Assembly (NCBI GenBank): GCA_964544475.1
Contig: CAZJBS010000057.1
Span: forward strand, 1-10,876
Origin: CAZJBS01 sp964544475
GTDB lineage: Bacteria; CLD3; SB21
Length of the DNA: 10,876 nucleotides
Direction: 5' to 3'
The position numbers were made by a program, and so were the translations under genes. Below are positions 1-6,910 of the stretch, piece by piece. The notes beneath the pieces were generated by a model. It saw only the letters and a program-made list of their open reading frames with translations, did not search any database and was not told the DNA's origin. Each line of letters begins with the position of its first letter. The stretch's first letter is position 1.

Positions 1-1025
1 TCGTCGATCGATAATTCCCTCACACAGGCGAGAACCTGGATGGCAAAAGCCTCATTGAGTTCGATCAGATCCATATCGTTCATCGACAGACCCGCGCGTG
101 CCAAAACTGCGCGGCACGCTTCGACGGGACCCAACCCCATGACATCCGGATGCAACGCCGAGACCGCATAGCCGCGCATCGCAAATCCCTCGGTGTAGCC
201 CGCTTTTCTTGCCGCCGTTTCCGACATCATCATCAATAACGACGCGCCGTCGCTCATGGGGCAACTGTTGCCCGCCGTGACACTACCGTCTTTGCGAAAA
301 GCCGGTTTCAGCCGTGCCAGATTCTCTGCGGAAGAATCCTCCCTCGGCCCTTCGTCTTTGGAAATGACCGCATCGACGTTACCCTGTTTCACTGAAACCG
401 GAATAACTTCCTCCGCGTAGCGTCCTTCACGCCACGCCGCGACGGCTCTGAGATGGCTGCCGAGCGCCCAACGGTCCTGTTCCGTTCTCGTGATGGCATA
501 TTTCAGGAAAATCTCTTCGGCGGTCTCCCCCATCGATAACGGTCGAACGCGGTCAGTGATACGGGGATTGGGAAATCGCCATCCCAGCGCGGTATCAAAC
601 ATCGTCATCGCGCCACCCTGATAGGGTTTTTCCGCCTTGGAAACGACGAGTGGCGAGCGCGACATGCTTTCGACGCCGCCGGCGAGGATCACATCGGCAT
701 ACCCGTTTTGAATGGTCATGGCTGCGCTGGCCGCCGCCTGAAGGCTGGACGCACAAAGCCGATTGACGGTTTGCGCGGGTGTTTCGAACGGAAGTCCGGC
801 CGCCAGGACGGCCATGCGTGCGACGTTGCGTCCGTCTTCTCCCGCCTGATTGGCACAACCGGCGATCACATCATCGATGTGCCCGGTGATTGACGGATGA
901 CGATCGACCATGGTTTTGAGAAGATGCCCAAAAAGATCGTCCGGCCGGACCGACGCCAGCACACCGCCGTATTTCCCGACCGGCGTGCGTATGGCATCTA
1001 TAATAACAGCTCGCATCGCAGGCAT
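1..1025 (-). CDS. Thiolase (acetyl-CoA acyltransferase), C-terminus cut by window edge
   Basis: Beta-ketoacyl-CoA thiolase, which cleaves a 3-oxoacyl-CoA with CoA. My own translation from the ATG at 1025 is open to base 1 (341 codons). It begins MPAMRAVIIDAIRTPVGKYG, a typical thiolase N-terminus; the acyl-enzyme cysteine is C91 in VNRLCASSLQA; the GNS motif (VTAGNSCPMSDGAS) and the NEAFA signature near the left edge follow in the right order. The usual family length is about 390-400 residues, so roughly 50-60 residues with the GHP histidine and the CxGxG cysteine lie outside. The start is 2 nt after the TAA of the upstream small gene, so translation is probably coupled; no clear Shine-Dalgarno is seen, and a second ATG at 1016 is possible. 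By context it may cleave 3-oxopimelyl-CoA to glutaryl-CoA and acetyl-CoA (inference); the family assignment is firm, the substrate is not. Confidence 0.93.
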   Translation of the reverse strand, partial: MPAMRAVIIDAIRTPVGKYGGVLASVRPDDLFGHLLKTMVDRHPSITGHIDDVIAGCANQAGEDGRNVARMAVLAAGLPFETPAQTVNRLCASSLQAAASAAMTIQNGYADVILAGGVESMSRSPLVVSKAEKPYQGGAMTMFDTALGWRFPNPRITDRVRPLSMGETAEEIFLKYAITRTEQDRWALGSHLRAVAAWREGRYAEEVIPVSVKQGNVDAVISKDEGPREDSSAENLARLKPAFRKDGSVTAGNSCPMSDGASLLMMMSETAARKAGYTEGFAMRGYAVSALHPDVMGLGPVEACRAVLARAGLSMNDMDLIELNEAFAIQVLACVRELSID

Positions 1026-1027
1026 GG

Positions 1028-1279
1028 TTATCGTCGCGTGAAAATGATTTGGAATTTTTCAAGCGTGGCCTGACAGCCGGCACATTCCGGGCGGACAGCC
1101 TGGGTGTCGATGGGAACCAACTTCACGGTGTATCCCAGTTCCTCGTAGTTCTTTCTGGCTTCTTCGGCGGCTTTCGGCTCGGCCACAAATCGACGTTCCC
1201 AGCCCTGCGCAATCAGAACTTCCTCACCCTTTCCGCGACATCCGCTTAACGCCGGTTCTTGAAGAAAGTTCAGTGGCAT
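1028..1279 (-). CDS. Small conserved-looking CxxC protein of the benzoyl-CoA operon
   Basis: Function not recognised. An 83-residue soluble protein starting MPLNFLQEPALSGCRGKGEE. The ATG at 1279 is preceded by AGAGGA seven nt upstream; the longer start at 1315 has no such site, so the shorter one is chosen. Visible layout: a Cys near residue 14, a strand-helix-strand stretch (WERRFVAEPKAAEEARKNYE, then ELGYTVKLVPID), a late pair of cysteines in PECAGCQA, and a basic end (IIFTRR). The pattern of a short alpha/beta fold with a C-terminal CxxC and a 'YTR'-like tail resembles, from memory, small uncharacterised proteins of anaerobic Desulfobacterota, but I cannot confirm this. It sits between bzdQ (142-nt spacer) and the thiolase (2-nt spacer). 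A metal-binding or redox accessory role is only a guess. It could also be a homologue of one of the unassigned small bzd genes. Confidence 0.8.
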   Translation of the reverse strand: MPLNFLQEPALSGCRGKGEEVLIAQGWERRFVAEPKAAEEARKNYEELGYTVKLVPIDTQAVRPECAGCQATLEKFQIIFTRR

Positions 1280-1286
1280 TGCCGGA

Positions 1287-1292
1287 TCCTCT
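1287..1292 (-). promoter_or_regulatory. Shine-Dalgarno fixing the start of the small CxxC gene
   Basis: AGAGGA on the minus strand, 7 nt before the ATG at 1279. It decides against the in-frame ATG at 1315, which has no purine-rich site upstream. Confidence 0.7.
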
Positions 1293-1421
1293 TTTTGAAT
1301 ATGAAATTGACCCATGAGCGTTGAGGATCATGAATACGATGAATGTCATGTGTTGACCGGTTGGATCCATTGGGGAATTCCAACAATGAAATCACGATCA
1401 ATTCACAGATCATCTGGATTT

Positions 1422-2098
1422 TCAATTCTTGACCTCCTTGCGCGAACCGGGCTGTTGTACGCGTATGTGTCCAAGAATGGCACAACCCAGGGCCGCCATG
1501 TATTGCGGCATGTCACCGTCCGGCACATTGACGGTGCCACTGAGCTTTTCGCGAATGGACTTCATCATTTTTTCCCAGCGCAAAATGCCGCCGATCAGGG
1601 TGAATTCGTTTTCCGCCTTGATTCGCTTGAGCAATTGTACCGAGCGGTCGGACAACGACAGGATCGCCCCGTACATGATATCCTCCGGAGGTACGCCTTC
1701 GGACAGATGACTGATGACTTCGGATTCCGCAAACACGGCGCAGACTCCCGAGATACCAACTTCCGATCGCGACAAATTGAGCAGGGAGCCGATGTCCTCG
1801 GTCGAATACCCCATGTAGCGCGCGGTTTTTTCCAGGAAAGCCCCGGTGCCGGCCGCGCATTTGTCGTTGAGGCGGAACGTAATGACTTTGGCGCGTTCAT
1901 CGACGCGGCTGGCTTTCATCGTCTGGCCGCCGATGTCCAGAATGGTCCGCGTGCCGGGAAACANNNNNNNNNNNNNNNNNNNNNNNNNNNNNNNNNNNNN
2001 NNNNNNNNNNNNNNNNNNNNNNNNNNNNNNNNNNNNNNNNNNNNNNNNNNNNNNNNNNNNNNNGTCGAGCCGACATCCAAACCTATCGTGTATGTCAT
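1422..2098 (-). CDS. bzdQ: Benzoyl-CoA reductase ATPase subunit, BzdQ/BcrA-like (interrupted by assembly gap)
   Basis: ASKHA-type ATPase/activator subunit of class I benzoyl-CoA reductase. It couples ATP hydrolysis to electron delivery from a bridging [4Fe-4S] cluster. The N-terminus MTYTIGLDVGST (phosphate-1 loop) is read up to the N run. Past the gap come DIGGQTMKASRV (phosphate-2 loop), NDKCAAGTGAFL and GVCAVFAESEV, whose cysteines match the cluster ligands of this family, and LIGGILRW (adenosine motif). The end is ...RKEVKN. The ATG overlaps the bzdP stop as ATGA and has a near-perfect Shine-Dalgarno. The two halves are in different frames if the gap is counted as 100 nt, so its stated length is a placeholder; alignment with BzdP predicts about 239 nt. 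Real size should then be about 270 residues. No biological frameshift is implied. A 4-methyl- or 3-hydroxybenzoyl-CoA reductase subunit is the main alternative. Confidence 0.88.
1964..2063. other. 100-N scaffold gap inside bzdQ
   Basis: Exactly 100 unresolved bases. Reading frames on its two sides disagree for a 100-nt length. They agree for any length equal to 2 modulo 3, for example about 239 nt as predicted from the paralogous BzdP. The preserved edge bases (Thr ACN after GS on one side, NTG before FPGT on the other) match BzdP's GST and HMFPKT. Confidence 0.98.
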
Positions 2099-2907
2099 GA
2101 CGCCACCTCCTTGTGCGGCTGGCGGCTGGCCACAATATGATCCATGGCGAATAACGCCGCGCCCAGCGCGCCCATGAAATGGGAATCATCGCCCACATTG
2201 ATTTTGCGCTGCAGTGAATCCTCGAGGGCCTTGACCATGCCGATATTGCGGGCGACGCCGCCGGTGAATGTGATTTCGTCTTCCAGGCCGACGCGCCGCA
2301 AAAGGCCAATGGACCGCGCGGCGATGGATTGATGGACGCCCCAGAGAATATCCTCGACTTTTTTTCCTTTGCCCAGCCAGGACAGGATCTCCGATTCGGC
2401 AAACACGGTGCACGTCGTGGTGATACGAACGGCCTTCATCGCCTCCAGGGCCGTTTGTCCCAGGTTGTCGAGGGGAATGTGCAGGGTCGTCGCGGCGGCG
2501 CCAAGGAAGCGGCCCGTGCCAGCGGCGCATTTGTCGTTCATGCAAAAATCGACGATCTCGCCCTTGTCACTGACCCGGATGGCTTTGCTGTCCTGACCGC
2601 CCATGTCCAGCACCGTGCGGGTTTTGGGAAACATGTGAACCGCCCCGCGTCCGTGGCAACTGATTTCAGTGATTTGCTTGTTGCCGAACGTCACCTTATA
2701 CCGTCCATACCCCGTGCCGATTACGAATTCTATTTCATCCTCCGACAGCCGGGCCGCTTCCGCCGCCTGTTTAAAGGCTTTCTGGGCGGCGAGGGTCACG
2801 TTGGCGCCGGTGTCGATCAACGCCCGCTGTACGATCTCGCGTTTTTCGTTGATGATCACGGCTTTGGTTTGCGTGGAACCGACGTCCACGCCGGCAGAAT
2901 AGGCCAT
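2095..2907 (-). CDS. bzdP: Benzoyl-CoA reductase ATPase subunit, BzdP/BcrD-like
   Basis: Second ASKHA ATPase subunit of class I benzoyl-CoA reductase, 270 residues and complete. It shows DVGST at 8-12 (phosphate-1), ISCHGRGA at 82-89, DMGGQD at 101-106 (phosphate-2), NDKCAAGTG with C127, TTCTVFAESE with C166, and GGVARN at 216-221 (adenosine pocket). C127 and C166 are the expected ligands of the [4Fe-4S] cluster held between the two ATPase subunits, as in 2-hydroxyglutaryl-CoA dehydratase activator HgdC. It pairs with BzdQ as a heterodimer that feeds electrons to BzdNO. The start is 14 nt after the bzdO stop, with AAGGAG six nt before the ATG; its TGA overlaps the bzdQ start. Its short length, unlike the about 440-residue BcrA of Thauera, supports the bzd subtype. 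P versus Q naming follows gene order. Confidence 0.92.
   Translation of the reverse strand: MAYSAGVDVGSTQTKAVIINEKREIVQRALIDTGANVTLAAQKAFKQAAEAARLSEDEIEFVIGTGYGRYKVTFGNKQITEISCHGRGAVHMFPKTRTVLDMGGQDSKAIRVSDKGEIVDFCMNDKCAAGTGRFLGAAATTLHIPLDNLGQTALEAMKAVRITTTCTVFAESEILSWLGKGKKVEDILWGVHQSIAARSIGLLRRVGLEDEITFTGGVARNIGMVKALEDSLQRKINVGDDSHFMGALGAALFAMDHIVASRQPHKEVAS
2104..2112 (-). promoter_or_regulatory. Near-perfect Shine-Dalgarno of bzdQ inside the end of bzdP
   Basis: AAGGAGGTG on the minus strand, 5 nt before the bzdQ ATG at 2098. It lies within the last codons of bzdP, and the start and stop overlap as ATGA, an arrangement typical of coupled translation of subunits made in equal amounts. Confidence 0.75.
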
Positions 2908-2921
2908 ACAGGTCTCCTTGG

Positions 2922-4202
2922 TTAGAGGGCGGCCGCCGCCATCTGGCGCCGCGATTCAAGTCCTTCAAAAAAAGCATCCACACGGTTCTTCATCTGGGCT
3001 TCCGACACGACCCGCTTGTCCATCATGTCCGATTCGAGAAACAACGTCGCCACATCCGACCGCGCCATCAGATGCTTTCGTCCGTCGGCCAGGCCGGTCG
3101 ATACCGTACGGCAGCTTTTGATCGGATGATACACAATGCCTTCAATGGCGTACGGTTCGATCATGGACATGAGCACCTCATCCTGATGAAACATGCTGTC
3201 CATCGCGTCCCGCACGCTGAAAAGCAGGCCTTCCGCCAGGCTTTCGATCGGATGGCGCACGTCGTATTGGAAACCGAGATTCGCGCCGCCGGCCGCAAAA
3301 TACAGATAGGTGGACTGCACAAAGGTGCCGCCCCAGTCGGAGAAGAACTCATTGAAACGGCGAAAAATCGGATAACACGGCACGCCGACAAAGGCGAGCC
3401 GGAATTTTTCATCGGTGACCGTGCCGATGCCATGGTCGCGTTTGTACACCATCTCTTCTTCCAGCGCCTTAAAATACGCGCTCCCCGCCTTCGTGCCCCG
3501 GAAACCATTGGCGACGCCGAGATAAATCGTGCCGTCCGTTAACGCATTCAGAACCGACGGTTTTGCACGGTTGCATTCGAGAATATTCTTCCACGACGCG
3601 GACATATCATTGGCATAGGCCATGGTTTCACGCAGTTTGTCAATGTCAAATTTCTTGCCGGTCACTTTTTCGCACGTGCCGATCAATTCCTTCAACTGGG
3701 CTTCAACATACCGCCGGTCGTTCTCGAAGTGCGCGCCTTGATGGAAAGGACCCTCGCGTCGCCCGCGTGTGCCGGGCACATCGATCGTCACGATCGGAAT
3801 CTGATACATGCGTTCCCAGATTTCGGCCCATTTGATGTACGTATTGCACGCGTTCGTGAGTACGGCCAGGGCCGGCGGCGGAATGCGGCCCATCGGATGC
3901 TCGCCTTTGCGCAGTTGGACGCTGACGTCGGCCTTGACATACCCGCAGATGTCCGGCGAATATCCGTAATCCTCGGCCTCGCTGAGGAATTCCGGCGCGA
4001 CCCGCCGGACGGCGGTCTGCAGCGAGTTGATTTCCGGAAACACAACCGGCATATCGAACGCTTTCATGATCTCATTCAGACTGCCCATCACGAAAACATA
4101 CGCCGACGGACGCTCGATTTCGGCGGCCCGGTCCAATTCGTCGAACCATTCGCGAAACAGCGAAGCGCCGTCCCGGCTGCCCCTTCCAACCACATTATCC
4201 AT
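2922..4202 (-). CDS. bzdO: Benzoyl-CoA reductase catalytic-module subunit BzdO/BcrB
   Basis: 426-residue subunit of the HgdB/FldB family (2-hydroxyacyl-CoA dehydratase D-component superfamily). With BzdN it forms the substrate-reducing half of class I benzoyl-CoA reductase. The size fits BcrB/BzdO (about 430-440). Cysteines in conserved-looking settings are C86 (SPDICGYVK), C119 (LTNACNTYIKW), C276 (VGVPCYP) and C364 (HPIKSCRTVSTGLAD); the last three blocks are typical of the family, and some of these residues should ligate iron-sulfur clusters. No membrane segment or signal peptide is seen, as expected for a cytoplasmic enzyme. TAAAGGAG combines the bzdN stop with the Shine-Dalgarno, six nt before the ATG. 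It is followed 14 nt later by bzdP. The substrate may be benzoyl-CoA or a ring-substituted analogue. Confidence 0.93.
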   Translation of the reverse strand: MDNVVGRGSRDGASLFREWFDELDRAAEIERPSAYVFVMGSLNEIMKAFDMPVVFPEINSLQTAVRRVAPEFLSEAEDYGYSPDICGYVKADVSVQLRKGEHPMGRIPPPALAVLTNACNTYIKWAEIWERMYQIPIVTIDVPGTRGRREGPFHQGAHFENDRRYVEAQLKELIGTCEKVTGKKFDIDKLRETMAYANDMSASWKNILECNRAKPSVLNALTDGTIYLGVANGFRGTKAGSAYFKALEEEMVYKRDHGIGTVTDEKFRLAFVGVPCYPIFRRFNEFFSDWGGTFVQSTYLYFAAGGANLGFQYDVRHPIESLAEGLLFSVRDAMDSMFHQDEVLMSMIEPYAIEGIVYHPIKSCRTVSTGLADGRKHLMARSDVATLFLESDMMDKRVVSEAQMKNRVDAFFEGLESRRQMAAAAL

Positions 4203-4213
4203 GGATGGCTCCT

Positions 4214-5371
4214 TTATTGGAACATTAAGTTTTCAACGAACGTTTCGAGTTGGATACCGATGTGATCGAACGTCGTCTGGTTTTCCTCAAATTCACTCAC
4301 AAAATACGGCACGCCCGCCCGGTCCAGCGATTTCGTATACGCCACCTGCTCTTCCAATCCGGGTTCGCACATTTTGGCCGCCGTGATGATGGCCGCCTCC
4401 GCCCGTGCATGGCGGATGCGTTCCAGAAGCATCTCCTCTTTGGGTTTTCGCAAATCGTGCTGAACCGGCGAATACGATGATTTTTCAATGTACGCCTCGG
4501 CCAGTTGCCGGACCGGATCGCCGGTGGTTGTGACGTCTTCCAGAATGTACCGCAGGCCGATCAGCAGGTCGTCATCCACGATGTAACACGATTGGCCGAT
4601 CACCTGGATCAGGTCCAACGGCGGCTGTTCGCAAAATCCGCCCTCGAATACGACGCGCATCTTGTCTTTCGGCTGGGTTTTTCTGGCGCGTATCTGTGGG
4701 AGTACCCCTTTCATCAAGGCGTTGTGGGTTTCACGCGGCAGGAAACCCGCCAGAGCAATCAGCGCGTACGCGTCTTCGGCGTGGATGAGCCACGGCGATT
4801 CGCGTTTGATGTCGTACAATTCACGCATCAACTTCCGGCTTTCGTTGTAAACCGCGATGGAACGGGCCAGATCTTCATCCGAGACTTTTCGGCCGGCGAT
4901 GGATTCGATTTCATTCAGCACCCGCCGGTACTCGCCGGTCAGGTACTCGACCGAATGGACAGAATTCGGATTTTGAGGCAGATACAATATCTGGCAAGGG
5001 TATGGGAAGTTGCGTCCCCAGATGGCCGCCAGATTGCGCGCGGCGTCACAAATCGGATGGGATACAAACATGTCCAGTTCGATCTGACGGGTAATGGCCA
5101 GTTCCAGCGACGTTTTGATGATCGAGCATAAATAGGAACCGAAATGCGATTCGGCCTCCATGCCTTCCACCTGCGCGCCGGCAATCTTGACCGGAAGCCA
5201 TCCGGCGGCGTGGGCGAGTTCTTCGGGGAAGTAGACCTGAAAATGACCCAGGACTTTGCCGCCGTTGTCCCGCCACGCTTTCACCGTTGGGAAGGACGGA
5301 TCCTCGACGAGTTCGCGACAATTGAACAACGTTTCGTCCAGGGTTGACCCTTCAATTTTTCCGATCACCAT
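4214..5371 (-). CDS. bzdN: Benzoyl-CoA reductase catalytic-module subunit BzdN/BcrC
   Basis: 385-residue HgdB-family subunit, matching BcrC/BzdN in length. It partners BzdO in dearomatising benzoyl-CoA to cyclohexa-1,5-diene-1-carbonyl-CoA. Recognisable blocks are the N-terminal GWLPVKIAGAQ (57-67), SYLCSIIKT with C82, SHPICDAARN with C108, PYPCQILYLPQ with C126, FEGGFCEQPPLDLIQ with C247, QSCYIVDDDL with C262, and AAKMCEPGLEEQ with C335; several of these cysteines are candidates for [4Fe-4S] ligation. The ATG at 5371 has GGAGGA just upstream (3 nt spacing), and the SDR stop lies 12 nt before it. The first of four subunit genes in N-O-P-Q order, it directly follows the SDR gene. Cytoplasmic and presumably oxygen-sensitive. 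Confidence 0.93.
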   Translation of the reverse strand: MVIGKIEGSTLDETLFNCRELVEDPSFPTVKAWRDNGGKVLGHFQVYFPEELAHAAGWLPVKIAGAQVEGMEAESHFGSYLCSIIKTSLELAITRQIELDMFVSHPICDAARNLAAIWGRNFPYPCQILYLPQNPNSVHSVEYLTGEYRRVLNEIESIAGRKVSDEDLARSIAVYNESRKLMRELYDIKRESPWLIHAEDAYALIALAGFLPRETHNALMKGVLPQIRARKTQPKDKMRVVFEGGFCEQPPLDLIQVIGQSCYIVDDDLLIGLRYILEDVTTTGDPVRQLAEAYIEKSSYSPVQHDLRKPKEEMLLERIRHARAEAAIITAAKMCEPGLEEQVAYTKSLDRAGVPYFVSEFEENQTTFDHIGIQLETFVENLMFQ

Positions 5372-5383
5372 AGGTCCTCCAAT

Positions 5384-6094
5384 TTACATGTATTGGCCGC
5401 CATCGACCCGGATGGTCTCGCCAGTGATGTGACGGGCCCATTCCGAACACAAAAACAGCACGGTTTGGGCGATATCTTCCGGCCGGCCGGGATGACCCAG
5501 CGCAATGTCGTTCATGGATTGTTCCAACGCTTCTTTCGGCATCGTGCGCGTCATGGCGGTGTCGATCAGCCCCGGCGCGATGGCGTTGACGGTCACCCGA
5601 TGGCGGGCCAATTCCCTCGCAACGCTCTTGGTCAGCGCGATGAGTCCGGCTTTGCTGGCCGCGTAATTCGATTGGCCGAATTTGCCGCGTTGCCCGTTGA
5701 TCGAAGCGATATTGACGATACGGCCGCCATTCTGCCGGCGGAAGTGCGGCGCAACATGATGGATGAAATTGAACGCGCCTTTCAGATTGACACGCAGGAC
5801 TTCATCCCAATCCGATTCGGTCATCTTCCAAACGACGGCATCGCGCGAAATGCCCGCGTTATTGACCAGCACGTCGATGGTCTTTGCCTGTGTGACGATT
5901 TCATTCACGCATCGTCCGACGGCATCAAAATCTCCGACATCCGTTTGGATCCACACTCCGGATTCCGGCTTGGTTATGTCCACGGCAAAGAGACTTGCGC
6001 CGGCCAATTCCAATACTCTCACGATGGCGGCGCCGATGTCGCCCGCGGCGCCCGTCACGACGGCCACCTTGCCGGTCAGATCGATGCCGATCAT
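5384..6094 (-). CDS. SDR-family 3-hydroxyacyl-CoA dehydrogenase (BzdZ-like)
   Basis: Classical short-chain dehydrogenase, 236 residues from the ATG at 6094. It has TGAAGDIG at 14-21 (cofactor loop), an acidic D39 after the second strand (VDI), which favours NAD, NNAG at 78-81, and catalytic S131, Y144 and K148 (NYAASKAG), ending in the usual TGETIRVDGG. The INGQRGKFGQ stretch resembles acetoacetyl-CoA reductases (PhaB/FabG). The ATG overlaps the dch stop as ATGA; a GTG at 6106 adds four residues but lacks a Shine-Dalgarno. Placed between ring hydratase and reductase, it most likely oxidises 3-hydroxypimelyl-CoA to 3-oxopimelyl-CoA. A BadH-like role on 2-hydroxycyclohexanecarboxyl-CoA is the alternative. 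The family is certain, the substrate inferred from context. Confidence 0.9.
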   Translation of the reverse strand: MIGIDLTGKVAVVTGAAGDIGAAIVRVLELAGASLFAVDITKPESGVWIQTDVGDFDAVGRCVNEIVTQAKTIDVLVNNAGISRDAVVWKMTESDWDEVLRVNLKGAFNFIHHVAPHFRRQNGGRIVNIASINGQRGKFGQSNYAASKAGLIALTKSVARELARHRVTVNAIAPGLIDTAMTRTMPKEALEQSMNDIALGHPGRPEDIAQTVLFLCSEWARHITGETIRVDGGQYM

Positions 6095-6852
6095 TGATGG
6101 GTCCACGTGGGTTTGCGTTTTTCGATGAATGCCGTGATGCCTTCGTTGGCATCATGGGTTTTCATGAGTTCGCCGAGATAAAAGGCCTCAAGGCGGTCGA
6201 TTTCTTCGAGGAAGTGTTTGTGGAACACCTGCCGTCCGGCGCGAACGGCATAACGAAGGGCCACGGCGCTTTTGGGACGGATGTGCGTATCCAGAAACGT
6301 GCGGGCTGCGCCGGCCGGATCCGCCGAAACGTGATGGATGAGTCCGATACGCAGCGCCTCGGCCGCCTGGATCGATCGGCCGGTCAGATTAAGATCGTCC
6401 GCGGCCGCCTGACCTATGCGCGCCGGCAGGAGAAGGGACGCCACCGGCGGGAATACCGCCAATTGAATTTCGGGTTGTCCAAACTGCGCCTGTTCCGAGG
6501 CAAAGATCCAATGACAGAACGCGGCCAATTCAAGGCCTCCGCCCAGACATTGACCCCTGACCACGGCCATCGTCGGACGGGAAAATTCGATCAACGACCG
6601 AAACAGCGTGTGGAAGGTCTTCAGCATGCCGGCCACCTGATCGCGTTGGTGCTCGGGCACGCTCGCGCCGAAGGAAAAATGATCGCCGTCACCCTGGAAC
6701 ACGAGCGCTTTGATGGATGGCTGTGCCGAGGCGGCTTGTACGGCGCTGATGATCTCGGACATCATTTCGCCGTCGAGGATATTGCCGCGCGTGTTTCGTA
6801 AAGTGATCGTGACGACGTCGGGAGTTTGCTCTATGGTAATTTTCTTATACAT
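6091..6852 (-). CDS. dch: Cyclohexa-1,5-diene-1-carbonyl-CoA hydratase
   Basis: Crotonase-fold hydratase, 253 residues (family about 255-260). It adds water to the dienoyl-CoA formed by benzoyl-CoA reductase, giving 6-hydroxycyclohex-1-ene-1-carbonyl-CoA. The HFSFGASVPEH block (58-68) is characteristic of Dch/BzdW; the second oxyanion-hole element GQCLGGGLELA lies at 100-110, followed by FGQPEIQLAVFPP. The ATG at 6852 is preceded by AAGGA with 5-nt spacing; a TTG seven codons upstream was rejected for lack of a ribosome site. It follows the hairpin array that separates it from oah, and its TGA overlaps the SDR start. A sibling crotonase of another ring pathway (for example methyl-substituted) cannot be excluded. 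Confidence 0.9.
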   Translation of the reverse strand: MYKKITIEQTPDVVTITLRNTRGNILDGEMMSEIISAVQAASAQPSIKALVFQGDGDHFSFGASVPEHQRDQVAGMLKTFHTLFRSLIEFSRPTMAVVRGQCLGGGLELAAFCHWIFASEQAQFGQPEIQLAVFPPVASLLLPARIGQAAADDLNLTGRSIQAAEALRIGLIHHVSADPAGAARTFLDTHIRPKSAVALRYAVRAGRQVFHKHFLEEIDRLEAFYLGELMKTHDANEGITAFIEKRKPTWTHQ

Positions 6853-6857
6853 GGCCT

Positions 6858-6862
6858 TCCTT
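6858..6862 (-). promoter_or_regulatory. Shine-Dalgarno of dch
   Basis: AAGGA on the minus strand (part of AAGGAAGG), 5 nt before the ATG at 6852. It is the reason for choosing this start over the TTG at 6873. Confidence 0.65.
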
Positions 6863-6910
6863 GCTCGCTGCAATGTCTGGATATCTATGGTGACTATTCA
6901 TTTTTTTCCG

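Noticed and set aside
1340..1390. Hairpin with arms GTTGGA/TCCAAC in the bzdQ-small gene spacer as a terminator
   Set aside because: Only 6 bp of stem with a 13-nt loop and no T-run after it; the downstream genes have good coupling signals and appear to belong to the same unit.
1314..2177. Plus-strand ORF of 287 residues
   Set aside because: Shadow of bzdQ and bzdP on the other strand; it spans the N gap and has no recognisable protein features.
1422..2402. 326-residue minus-strand ORF joining the bzdQ C-terminus through the gap to sequence inside bzdP
   Set aside because: Artefact of the 100-N placeholder: the upstream part is an out-of-frame reading of bzdP, and the true bzdQ start is the ATGA at 2098.
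2095..2907. 2-hydroxyglutaryl-CoA dehydratase or other activator-type ATPase instead of benzoyl-CoA reductase subunit
   Set aside because: Dehydratase systems use one homodimeric activator; here two different ATPase genes sit with two HgdB-type genes and with dch, had and oah.
5393..6801. Long plus-strand ORFs (234 and 268 residues) opposite the SDR and dch
   Set aside because: Antisense shadows in GC-biased coding DNA; the minus-strand genes carry all expected catalytic motifs.
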